From: Acidobacteriota bacterium
GTDB taxonomy: Bacteria; Acidobacteriota; Blastocatellia; RBC074
Reading direction: 5' to 3'
DNA: 64,000 bases
Assembly: GCA_016710075.1 (NCBI GenBank)
Contig: JADJLO010000007.1
Location: forward strand, 1-64,000
Below the pieces are notes generated by a model. It was given only the letters and a program-made list of their open reading frames with translations, did no database searches and had not been told where the DNA came from. Positions 41,474-49,281 of this stretch are shown here, in pieces; the first letter of the stretch is position 1; every line of letters begins with the position of its first letter. The position numbers and the translations under genes are program-made.

Positions 41474-42772
41474 TTACTGGCTGCTGCTGCCAACGGGCGG
41501 CGGCGAAGTCTTGCGCAAATCCTGTTTGTCCAGCGTGTAATCGACATAGCCGATCATCATCTCTTCCCAGGTTTGCGATCCCCATCGGACTTCTTTCGTC
41601 GGGTCGGGATTGAACTTGTTGTTGATCGAGTTATCGTAATGAGCGACGCAGACGAGCTTGCTGCCCTTCGGTGCGGCAACTTCTTCGCTGAAGACATAAG
41701 TCAACTGCCAGTTGAAGTCCCAGCGCGGTATGTTGAGCAGTACTTTCGATGTCCCGTCAGGATAGACCAGCGTAAATTTGAAATCCTTGCCGCGCATGTG
41801 CATATGCGGATGCAGGCTGTCGATATGACTGTCTTCCTTGAAAGTGAATTCAGCCTTCGTCTCATAATTCGGATCGCCCGGCGGAATGACAAGGTTGCCC
41901 TGCGACGCGCCTGCTGTGATGACGCGCTTTTCGATCGGAATTCTGGAGAAGATCAGCCCGATGCTGGAGCGATCGGTTCCTGGTTCGCCATTTGTGGTGT
42001 AGTGAATCTGAAAGACCAGAACGGAGCCTTTCTTGACAAGCTTTGCCTGACCGGGGCGGAGTTCCAGCGGAGCCTCGCCCGGAGCCCAGCCTACCAGACG
42101 CCCGTCTGTGTCCGTGGGGCGCTCACCACGGCGCAGTTCGTTCGGGTCGATCTCACCTGGCTTCGGCAGATTCCCATGCTCCGGATAACGCACGTCAACA
42201 ATTACGTGATGAACTATGCGGCGGTTACCCGCGCGGATCTCTGCGAACTGGACATATTTGTCTTCAGTGAAATTGGTCGGCACTGCGAAATATTTGTAGG
42301 GGATTGTCCCATCGGCCGGTACGCTGTATTCCACGGGCATGGTCAGCACGACATCAGGCTTTCCGATATTCCAGCCTTCCGGATATTTGGGATTCGGAGG
42401 CAGATCGCCGGGATCTCCCTCTTTAGCTCCACCCTCTACCCATGAGGTGATGGTCTCGATATCCTTCTGTGAAAGGCGGCTGTCGTTGGAGAATACGCCC
42501 TCATGCTGATCAGCAAACCACGGAGGCATGGTGCGAGTCGCGACCTTTTCGCGAATCGCTTTCGCCCATGGCCTCACTTCCTTGTAGCTCATAAACGACA
42601 TCGGAGCCACCTCACCCGGCCGGTGACAGATCTGGCAGTTCTTCTGAATGATCGGCGCCACGTCCTTGTTAAAGGTCACCGTCGCCATTGCTGCTTTCCC
42701 TGAACCCAGCCAGATAAAGATGCCGGCGGATACCAGCACGCAAAGCAGGCTTAAACCAAAAGTTCGTTTCAT
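41474..42772 (-). CDS. Cytochrome c / copper type II monooxygenase-like protein, copy 1
   Basis: 432 residues, intact. The signal peptide is followed by one c-type heme site (C-Q-I-C-H, 46-50) and a cytochrome tail with M-P-P-W-F-A-D. The second part has R-I-V-H-H-V-I-V, V-F-Q-I-H-Y-T-T-N-G and H-P-H-M-H-M-R-G-K-D near residue 320. These match the paired His copper sites of the ascorbate-dependent type II monooxygenase fold (the PHM/DBH relatives). In eukaryotes this fold hydroxylates C-H bonds; in bacteria the role is unknown. The fused heme could replace ascorbate as electron source, which is inference. AGGAGG lies 6 bases before the ATG. A paralogue follows after 22 bp. Confidence 0.87.
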   Translation of the reverse strand: MKRTFGLSLLCVLVSAGIFIWLGSGKAAMATVTFNKDVAPIIQKNCQICHRPGEVAPMSFMSYKEVRPWAKAIREKVATRTMPPWFADQHEGVFSNDSRLSQKDIETITSWVEGGAKEGDPGDLPPNPKYPEGWNIGKPDVVLTMPVEYSVPADGTIPYKYFAVPTNFTEDKYVQFAEIRAGNRRIVHHVIVDVRYPEHGNLPKPGEIDPNELRRGERPTDTDGRLVGWAPGEAPLELRPGQAKLVKKGSVLVFQIHYTTNGEPGTDRSSIGLIFSRIPIEKRVITAGASQGNLVIPPGDPNYETKAEFTFKEDSHIDSLHPHMHMRGKDFKFTLVYPDGTSKVLLNIPRWDFNWQLTYVFSEEVAAPKGSKLVCVAHYDNSINNKFNPDPTKEVRWGSQTWEEMMIGYVDYTLDKQDLRKTSPPPVGSSSQ

Positions 42773-42824
42773 AGACTTCCTCCTGAAACTTTTGTAATGA
42801 ATCGAAAAAAATAGATAGATTGCG

Positions 42825-42985
42825 AAAATGATAGAAGACAGATTAAACGAAATAGACGAAAATTTTCAGACGGACAAAGCTCAAGACCCATCCAATCCTC
42901 GAAAGACAAAACAATTGAAATTCACGAACCCTGCTATTTTAAACTCTTTTCGTTTCTTCCGTTTGTTTCGTAATCTGTTTTCTCC
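42825..42985. repeat. GAAACAAAC-type nonamer repeat (copy 3)
   Basis: Left units (AACGAAATAGACGAAAA, about 42847-42863) and right units (TTCGTTTCTTCCGTTTGTTTCGTAATC, in about 42948-42977) flank 80 bp of unique DNA between the cytochrome c gene and monooxygenase copy 1. It is the same motif family as at 23475, 36752, 47922 and 59414. Confidence 0.65.
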
Positions 42986-43398
42986 TATTTTTTCGGGCCG
43001 ATCGAGCGGATGAAATTGACCAGTTGCCAGATCTGCTTCTCGTTGAGCTTGTCTTTGTAGGCAAGCATGTCGCTCGACACTCCATCGCGGATGGCGACAA
43101 AGATTTCACCGTCGGTCGAACCATAATCCCACGTATCGTCGGTCAGGTCGGCGGGCGTTCCGCCGGCCAGTGCCATTCCACCGTCTCCCTTGCCTGTGGG
43201 GCCGTGACACGAAGCGCAATATCGCTGATAAAGCTTCTTTCCGGCCTCGATCGATTCGCCGTTTGTGGCTTCAGGATTTTTGAGCTTCTGCGCCTCTGGA
43301 TTGCGTCGCGGCTCCTGTGCCTGAATTGCCAGCCAGCCGGCTGAAACCAGGAAAATGCAAACGATCAGCGCGACATATCGGTTATTCCTGAGGTACAT
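42985..43398 (-). CDS. Monoheme cytochrome c, periplasmic or membrane-anchored
   Basis: 137 residues: an N-terminal membrane or signal helix (8-28), a charged linker, and a class I cytochrome c domain with C-A-S-C-H at 61-65 and a distal Met ligand in S-D-M-L-A-Y. The sequence G-P-T-G-K-G-D-G-G-M-A and Q-I-W-Q-L-V-N-F-I-R is typical of CccA/cbb3-like cytochromes. GGAG lies 7 bases before the ATG at 43398, which overlaps the end of the upstream unknown gene. It probably collects electrons from the periplasmic redox enzymes encoded around it. Confidence 0.9.
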   Translation of the reverse strand: MYLRNNRYVALIVCIFLVSAGWLAIQAQEPRRNPEAQKLKNPEATNGESIEAGKKLYQRYCASCHGPTGKGDGGMALAGGTPADLTDDTWDYGSTDGEIFVAIRDGVSSDMLAYKDKLNEKQIWQLVNFIRSIGPKK

Positions 43399-43843
43399 CA
43401 AAATTCTCCACAAGATATTCGGGATAAGCCTCGCGCAGGTGAAGGAACAATTCGTGAACCAGATTGACGAGGCGGTTGATGCCGTAGGCGTACTGGTTGT
43501 TTTTCACTGACAGCGAGACCGAGACAAAGCCGCCGCGATTCGCGCAGGAAGCTTCCGCGCGTTTCCGATCGATTCGCCTGTGTTCCGGCAGTTTACCGTC
43601 ATGACGCTGGAGCAGAAAAGTTTTCAGCTCAGCGTACATTGCCGATTTCGCCGGAATAGCGGGCAGCAATTGCTTGAAGCGAAGCGTGTGTTTTGAAGTA
43701 TCGACGCTCAACTCCATCTGGTGATTGACCAGCCATGTGAATCTGAAGCGTCCGCTTCCGATTTCGCTGAAACCCCGCAGGATGCCGCGATCTGCATAAG
43801 CCTGCAGAGCTTCTCTGACCACGTTCAATGAGCTTTTGGCCAT
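43382..43843 (-). CDS. Unknown protein in the TPP enzyme/cytochrome operon
   Basis: 153 residues with no signal peptide and no family I recognise. The N-terminal 30 residues could be helical (A-K-S-S-L-N-V-V-R-E-A-L-Q-A-Y), followed by beta strands (G-S-G-R-F-R-F-T-W-L-V) and a charged region. It ends with a helix L-V-N-L-V-H-E-L-F-L-H-L-R-E-A-Y-P-E-Y. It starts 7 bases after the stop of the TPP enzyme and overlaps the cytochrome c gene by 17 bases, so the three are co-transcribed. A cytoplasmic helper of the exported enzyme is possible but not shown by the sequence. Confidence 0.7.
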   Translation of the reverse strand: MAKSSLNVVREALQAYADRGILRGFSEIGSGRFRFTWLVNHQMELSVDTSKHTLRFKQLLPAIPAKSAMYAELKTFLLQRHDGKLPEHRRIDRKRAEASCANRGGFVSVSLSVKNNQYAYGINRLVNLVHELFLHLREAYPEYLVENFDVPQE

Positions 43844-43850
43844 TGGCTTG

Positions 43851-45803
43851 TCAATGATTATAGGACATGCAACCGGGCTCGACCGTGCCGAGGAATCCAG
43901 GCGGGAACTGTTCCTTGATCCAGAATTCCTTTTTCGCCTGGCAGTTGATGACCGACGGCCGGCTCTCTTTGACCGCGATCTGATAGCACCGTTCCAGCGC
44001 GGCGCGGAAATCCCCGGGCTGGGTCACGTACTCGCCGTGCGCTCCCAGGGCTTCTCCGAGCTTGTCGTAGCGAATGTTTTCCTGGAACAGGTGCATACTC
44101 AAAGTGACCGGGTTGCGCCGGTTGCCCGACCACGTTCCCCACGCGTTATTGTTGTATACGATGACGATGATCGGCATCCGGTATTTCGATGCAGTCTCAA
44201 GCTCCATTGCGGTGTAGCCGAATCCGGCGTCGCCGGTAACGCAGATGACCGGCGAGCCCTTGTATGGCGCCTGCACGCTGATGCCGTTCTGCACTGCAGC
44301 GCTGACTCCGAATGCGTATCCGACATCCGGGCCGATGGCGCCGTATTGATAAGCTCCATTCATAATCTGACCGGGCCGGTATCCGCGAAGCCAGCGGCGG
44401 ACGTACCGTGCTATGCCATATCCACCCGAGACAAAAGTTGTCTGTTCCTTCGGCAATTTGCCGCGATACATGAAATCGCTGAGCTCTTTGGCGATCACCG
44501 CCGGATGAACGGCATCGGTGTAGCCCAGACCGGTTTTGTAGAAGCCGTCGAGTTCTTCCTCGAAATTCTTTCGGGCAGCGGCAATCTCGCCGACCCATGA
44601 AACATGTTTCATCGCGGGCATGGCGTCTGCAAGAGCCTCGAGTGCGGCCTTTTCGCAACTGACGATGCCGAGATCGATCGGCAGGTTGCGCCCAATGTCC
44701 TCAGGGTTAGGGTCGATCCGGATGTATTTTGCATCGGGTCCGAAGGCGAACTCTCCAACCGTCGGCATGCAGTATTGGCCAACGAGCAGCACGACATCGG
44801 CGCTGGCAAGCGCGCTCGGAGCCGCATTGGCCGACAACCGGTGATCGTCAGGAAACTGTCCCTTCATTGCGCCTGACTCGACTACCGGGATATCCGCTTT
44901 CTCAGCCAGTTTTTTCAGCGCGTCCCAGGCGCGACTGTAGAAGACTCCATTGCTCGATACGATAATCGGCCGCTGAGCCTGTTTGAGCATGTCGACTGCC
45001 GCGCTGATCTCCTTTGGCCCGGGATACGGCTTTGATATTGTCCGGTACTTTGTCTTGTCATGAAAATAGGCCAGATCCCCGGGTGTCTTGAAATTGGCGC
45101 GATAGACCTCGCTCGGAAAATCTATATGCACAGGGCGCGGCACTCCCGAGCGAAGCTGACGAAATGCATACGCTGCGTATTCGTGAACCCGGGATGGCGT
45201 GATCAGCCGTTTGCCGTATTTCTTCAGGCCTTCTGTCAGCGGCTGCTGGTAAAGAAGCTGAATGCCGGCTTCGGTGTCTTCGGTGAAGAGCGACATGTTG
45301 CTGGCCAGGACCAGCAGCGGAGAGCGCGCAGAATTTGCGGCGGCGATGGCGCAGATCATATCCGTGAAGCCTGGGCCCTCAGTGCCGGATGCCGCGGCGA
45401 CCTCACCCGTGACGCGGCTGAACGCGTCGGCGGCGTGGCACATCGAACCTTCGTGCCGCCCTGAATAGGTCGGAATGCCCTCCATTGCGATGGCGTTGAC
45501 GACGTTATAATTGCCGGGACATGAAAAGAGCGCTGCCAGACCCTCTTCCTTGCAGGCGCGCGCGAAGACCTGAGCGCCTGTCATCGGAAACTCGGCTTTT
45601 ACAGGTGCCGCTTTTGCCGCCAGACCGAATTCGTCCGGAATCCGGATGGGTTTTTCTTCAACTGACGCAGATGCCGTGCCGTTGAGCAATGAGGCCGCAG
45701 CGGTCGCTCCCGCGCCGGTCATCGCCCTGGTGATGAACCTTCTTCTGGATTCGTCCGGTGTTCTTCCATCGGCTTTTTTCCCTGCATTACGTTTCTCGTT
45801 CAT
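43851..45803 (-). CDS. Tat-exported thiamine diphosphate-dependent enzyme (acetolactate synthase/benzoylformate decarboxylase fold)
   Basis: 650 residues. A twin-arginine signal (S-R-R-R-F-I-T-R-A) is followed by a hydrophobic core ending A-S-A-S-V. The rest is a full three-domain TPP enzyme: catalytic Glu118 in S-G-R-H-E-G-S-M, and the cofactor motif G-D-A-G-F-G-Y ... Y-N-N-N-A-W in the C-terminal domain. Members make or break C-C bonds next to a keto group. Almost all relatives are cytoplasmic, so export is unusual; TPP must be bound before Tat transport. GGAGAG lies just before the ATG at 45803. It heads an operon with an unknown protein and a cytochrome c, next to a PQQ dehydrogenase. Substrate unknown. 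Confidence 0.88.
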   Translation of the reverse strand: MNEKRNAGKKADGRTPDESRRRFITRAMTGAGATAAASLLNGTASASVEEKPIRIPDEFGLAAKAAPVKAEFPMTGAQVFARACKEEGLAALFSCPGNYNVVNAIAMEGIPTYSGRHEGSMCHAADAFSRVTGEVAAASGTEGPGFTDMICAIAAANSARSPLLVLASNMSLFTEDTEAGIQLLYQQPLTEGLKKYGKRLITPSRVHEYAAYAFRQLRSGVPRPVHIDFPSEVYRANFKTPGDLAYFHDKTKYRTISKPYPGPKEISAAVDMLKQAQRPIIVSSNGVFYSRAWDALKKLAEKADIPVVESGAMKGQFPDDHRLSANAAPSALASADVVLLVGQYCMPTVGEFAFGPDAKYIRIDPNPEDIGRNLPIDLGIVSCEKAALEALADAMPAMKHVSWVGEIAAARKNFEEELDGFYKTGLGYTDAVHPAVIAKELSDFMYRGKLPKEQTTFVSGGYGIARYVRRWLRGYRPGQIMNGAYQYGAIGPDVGYAFGVSAAVQNGISVQAPYKGSPVICVTGDAGFGYTAMELETASKYRMPIIVIVYNNNAWGTWSGNRRNPVTLSMHLFQENIRYDKLGEALGAHGEYVTQPGDFRAALERCYQIAVKESRPSVINCQAKKEFWIKEQFPPGFLGTVEPGCMSYNH

Positions 45804-45838
45804 ATTCTCTCCGGATGAAGTGGGGGAGACAGATTGCG

Positions 45839-45866
45839 TACAACGAAATAAACGAAACAAACTGAA
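45839..45866. repeat. GAAACAAAC-type nonamer repeat (partial copy)
   Basis: AACGAAATAAACGAAACAAA at 45841-45860, upstream of the TPP enzyme gene. No mirrored arm was found in the 115-bp gap. Confidence 0.55.
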
Positions 45867-45980
45867 AATTTTAAATGGCTGGTTGGTAAAATTTATTGCA
45901 AAGCCCGGCTCAATTATGGGTATTGACCATTTGGATTTTGTTGTTTATCCGGGCTGTCTGCTTGACGATGAATAACAAAA

Positions 45981-47852
45981 CTAATTTTCAATCAAGGGCA
46001 GAGAATTGCCGCATGAATGCAACAGATTGCCGGGCTGGCCGACAAATCTTCCGTAGCCGGAATTGATGTAGAGCATGCCGTTGACGATAGTCGGCCCGGC
46101 CGCGTCGATGGAACCGCCCTTTGCCCGCATTCCGTTAACGGCGTCATATGGCTTCGCGGCGGTGTCGAAATCCCAGATGACTGCGCCATTGCTTGTCGCG
46201 TATCCGCGCAGATGGCCATCCATCGAGCCGGAAAATACCACGCCGGGAATGACCGTGGTTGCGGCTGATTGAGCGTTGTTGCAGCGATCGGTTCCCCAAC
46301 TGCACACGGGTTTTGTCGCCGGCACGTGCCAGATCTGCTCACCTGTGGCGATTTTCAAAGCCGTCAGGCCGGGGCGTCGTTTGTCAGGTGCGCCGCTCGG
46401 ATCGGCAACCGGAACATAAACATTCAAGGCATCGGCAGCCGATCCCCACTCGATACCTCCAAGGGCTCCGCCATTGCCGACCTTGACCTGCCAGAGGACC
46501 TTGCCCCGATCGTCGGGGTCCAGCGCGTAAATCACTCCGGATTTCTGACCGATCAGTAGAACCTGTTTGCCGTTCGGCAGCGTGCGCAAAATCGGGGAGC
46601 TGCCGAAGTCGTGATCCGGCCCGGCGCCCTCGGGGCAGTTCCCCACGCCGGGTTGACGACAGCCTACGAGAAAATTATCTTTCGGAGTTACCTGGCTGGC
46701 CCATTTGATCTTACCCGTCGCCAGATCGAAAGCCACTATCGCATCCGAATACAGATTTTCGACGTCGGTGTATGAGTTGCCGGTGGCGGCGTAGATGGCG
46801 TTTCGTTTGAGGTCGATGGTCGGAGCCGACCAGATGGCGGCGCCCGCCGGCCCGAACATCTGGGTGCCGGCGGAGTTCTTTTTGAATGGCTTTGGTTCTG
46901 TCGGAATCGCGAAGCCCTTCCAGATGACCTTGCCTGTGAGAGTATCCAATGCCACGACGCTGCCGCGGAACTTGCAGCACTCGTATTTGGCGTCGCGTCC
47001 AGCCGATTCTTCATAAGAAGATACCGGAACATAAATCCTGTTTCGATAAAGTACCGGAGAACCCGTGATGCGCGACAGCACGTGATCTTCGATCTTTGTT
47101 TTCCAGATCGGCTTGCCCGTCTCGGCATCGAGCGCATGAACCGTCGATTTTTCATCGCCGAAATAGACTGCGAACCTTGCGGGGCTGCCGGCCGGCAATC
47201 GGCCAATGCTGAGAGCCGTGCGAACTCCGGCCCCGGCATTTGTCTCCCAGTAACTGCAGCCGGTCTGCGCATTGAGACTGAAAATATGGCCGGTTTCGCT
47301 GGTTGCAAAGAGCCGGTCGCCGATGATGACGGGCTGTCCCGAGGCTATCGTTCCGGGATATGCAAACGCCCATTTGACCTTCAGTTTCGGAAGGTCTTCC
47401 GGCTTCAGACCCGGCGCGGGCTGATAACGGGTATTATCCAGATCGCGCCCCCAGCCATTCCATTGCGGGCCGTTCAGGTTGATCGGCTTTCCGCTCGCTT
47501 TGCAGATGTTGGTATTCTGCGGCGCCCCGGCGCCCGGACCGGGCTGCTTTCCAGTCACATAGATTGCTATGGCCAGAATCTGCCCGGCGTTGAGCCCCCT
47601 GGCCTGCTCCTTCATCACCCCTGAGGTCAGAGTCGTGATCACATCTTCAGCCGTGCGCCTGCGGATCAGAAACAGCGGCGGCACCCGATCCAGCGGATTG
47701 TCATGGCACATCGCGCATTTCTGCTTGTAGAGCGCTTCTCCATTCTGCGCACCGGCCTGGTTTTGCAGATTTTCAGCAGTCGATTTGGACGGTATCGAAA
47801 ACAGAATTCCCGCAAACAATACCCCTGCGATTAAAAGAAATGTTCTCTTCAT
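45981..47852 (-). CDS. Cytochrome c-PQQ dehydrogenase, polyvinyl alcohol dehydrogenase-like
   Basis: 623 residues. Sec signal peptide (1-26), an N-terminal c-type heme domain with C-A-M-C-H at 46-50, then an eight-bladed PQQ propeller from about 130 onward. The vicinal Cys pair in K-Y-E-C-C-K-F-R-G-S-V-V-A-L-D is characteristic of quinoprotein alcohol dehydrogenases of the polyvinyl-alcohol dehydrogenase type, which also carry an N-terminal cytochrome. It should oxidise a primary or secondary alcohol in the periplasm and pass electrons through its own heme. The order heme-then-propeller is the PVADH order; methanol/ethanol dehydrogenases have it reversed or lack it. The actual alcohol is unknown. 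No PQQ synthesis genes are in the window. Confidence 0.88.
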   Translation of the reverse strand: MKRTFLLIAGVLFAGILFSIPSKSTAENLQNQAGAQNGEALYKQKCAMCHDNPLDRVPPLFLIRRRTAEDVITTLTSGVMKEQARGLNAGQILAIAIYVTGKQPGPGAGAPQNTNICKASGKPINLNGPQWNGWGRDLDNTRYQPAPGLKPEDLPKLKVKWAFAYPGTIASGQPVIIGDRLFATSETGHIFSLNAQTGCSYWETNAGAGVRTALSIGRLPAGSPARFAVYFGDEKSTVHALDAETGKPIWKTKIEDHVLSRITGSPVLYRNRIYVPVSSYEESAGRDAKYECCKFRGSVVALDTLTGKVIWKGFAIPTEPKPFKKNSAGTQMFGPAGAAIWSAPTIDLKRNAIYAATGNSYTDVENLYSDAIVAFDLATGKIKWASQVTPKDNFLVGCRQPGVGNCPEGAGPDHDFGSSPILRTLPNGKQVLLIGQKSGVIYALDPDDRGKVLWQVKVGNGGALGGIEWGSAADALNVYVPVADPSGAPDKRRPGLTALKIATGEQIWHVPATKPVCSWGTDRCNNAQSAATTVIPGVVFSGSMDGHLRGYATSNGAVIWDFDTAAKPYDAVNGMRAKGGSIDAAGPTIVNGMLYINSGYGRFVGQPGNLLHSCGNSLPLIEN

Positions 47853-47921
47853 GTGATTTCGCTTTCGTTAATGAGATGTACCAGGACAAAGACGGATTTC
47901 GCGAACACCGGGATTCAGAAA

Positions 47922-48068
47922 AGATTACGAAATCAAACGAAACAAACGAAAAGATTCAACACATGAATAGGCCGATTTTCTTTGAACGAATCGTCTAACG
48001 GTTAAAACTCGAACCTTGACCTCATTGAAGTTTTTCGTTTGTTTCGTTTTGTCAGTCTATTTCGTAAT
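47922..48068. repeat. GAAACAAAC-type nonamer inverted repeat (copy 4)
   Basis: Left arm 47922-47956 (GATTACGAAATCAAACGAAA onwards) and right arm about 48030-48070 (TTTTTCGTTTGTTTCGTTTT, then TTTCGTAATC) flank 75 bp. The right arm includes the stop codon of the LLM oxidoreductase gene. Confidence 0.75.
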
Positions 48069-48914
48069 CTTTTCGCCCTGTGGGATCAGTTCCGAGTATT
48101 TGTCGAGTACGGGCATCACCTTATCGCGCTGGGCTGAGGGCAAGATGAAGATGACTCGTTCAACGCCGGCGCTTGCCATTCTGTCCACAACGTTCTGATC
48201 CGGCTGTGGGAGCGCGACGGTCACGGAAATGGTATTTGGATCACGCCCCGCGGATTCGGCCTTTTGTTTCAATTCGGCGATCTTCTCTTCGATATTGCCT
48301 GCCATCAATCCGATTGGAAACCAGCCGTCGCAATATTCAACGACGCGATCAAAAGTGGTCGGCCCGTATCCACCCATCAGAATTGGCGGGTGGGGTTTTT
48401 GAACGGGCTTGGGATGCGACCAGATGGGATCGAAATTGACGAACTCGCCGTGATATTCGGCTTCCTCTTTGGTCCAGATCTCTTTCATTGCCAGAATTCT
48501 TTCCCTGAGAATTTTCCAGCGTTTCTTGTAATTGGTTCCGTGATTCTCCATCTCCTCGGCGTTCCAGCCGCCGCCGATGCCGAAGATCAAGCGGCCGTTC
48601 GAGAGCATATCCAGGCTTGCCACTTCCTTGGCCGTGGTGATCGGGTCGCGCTCTATCATGAGGCAGATACCGGTTCCCAGGCGGATCCGCTTTGTCACGG
48701 CGGCTGCGGCCGTGAGCGCAATGAAGGGGTCATAGCTGTGCCAGTACTCCCTGGGCAGATCCCCTCCGCCGGGATAGGGAGTTCTGCGACTTGCCGGAAT
48801 GTGTGTGTGCTCCGGCACCCACATCGATTCAAATCCGCGTTCTTCAAGCTCACGCGCCAGTTCATCGGGCCTGATCGCGTAATCTGTCGCAAACATCATT
48901 GCTCCATACAGCAT
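48057..48914 (-). CDS. LLM class (luciferase-like) F420-type oxidoreductase
   Basis: 285 residues of the bacterial luciferase-like TIM barrel, closest in appearance to the TIGR03619 F420-dependent subgroup: F-E-S-M-W-V-P-E-H-T-H-I-P near the N-terminus, R-L-G-T-G-I-C-L, L-S-N-G-R-L-I-F-G-I-G-G-G-W-N, and P-P-I-L-M-G-G-Y-G. It uses reduced flavin or F420; which one cannot be settled by eye. AAAGGAG lies 8 bases before the ATG. It is the most upstream gene of the minus-strand redox cluster but is separated from the PQQ gene by a repeat pair. The last codons (I-T-K-stop) are repeat-derived. Confidence 0.88.
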   Translation of the reverse strand: MLYGAMMFATDYAIRPDELARELEERGFESMWVPEHTHIPASRRTPYPGGGDLPREYWHSYDPFIALTAAAAVTKRIRLGTGICLMIERDPITTAKEVASLDMLSNGRLIFGIGGGWNAEEMENHGTNYKKRWKILRERILAMKEIWTKEEAEYHGEFVNFDPIWSHPKPVQKPHPPILMGGYGPTTFDRVVEYCDGWFPIGLMAGNIEEKIAELKQKAESAGRDPNTISVTVALPQPDQNVVDRMASAGVERVIFILPSAQRDKVMPVLDKYSELIPQGEKITK

Positions 48915-48950
48915 AGGGGTTCTCCTTTGATGGTTTGGTGTTTCCGTGGG

Positions 48951-49257
48951 TAGTTTAAAGTTTCAGGTTTGAAGTTTAAAGGTTGCCGGTCGATTCGAGA
49001 ATTAATTAAGCTCTTGATACTTTTGGCGAATTCATCCTTTGGTAGATTGTCGGAAATTACAGAATCAAAATACGAGTGGGTACGCAGGCGTCCCGCCTGC
49101 TTGAATTCGATTAACGCAAATCTGATATGAACGTGCAGAAATTTCAATAAAAGCAGGCGGGACGCCTGCGTACCCATGACCAACTAATAAACGACTTTAA
49201 CTTTAAACTTTAGAGTTTAGACTTTAGACTTTGAAAACTTTAAACTTTAAACTTCTT
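48951..49257. repeat. Nested inverted repeat: ACTTTAA heptamers flanking a 26-bp perfect inverted repeat
   Basis: This 367-bp gap between divergent genes is nearly all repeat. The outer arms are mirrored heptamers: AGTTTAAAGTTTCAGG at 48951-48984 and ACTTTAA/ACTTTAG units at 49196-49257. Inside lie perfect 26-bp arms at 49077-49102 and 49151-49176 with a 48-base loop, each arm itself holding the palindrome GCAGGCGTCCCGCCTGC. A half copy of the EcoRI-centred palindrome (TTTTGGCGAATTC) is at 49021. The promoters of both flanking genes must lie within or between these repeats. Confidence 0.85.
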
Positions 49258-49281
49258 TCCCCTTCCCGAAAGGAAAATTGA

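Noticed and set aside
41432..42445. Long plus-strand open frame (about 337 codons)
   Set aside because: It lies antisense to the intact copper monooxygenase-like gene, has no ribosome site or family features, and is a shadow of GC-rich coding sequence.
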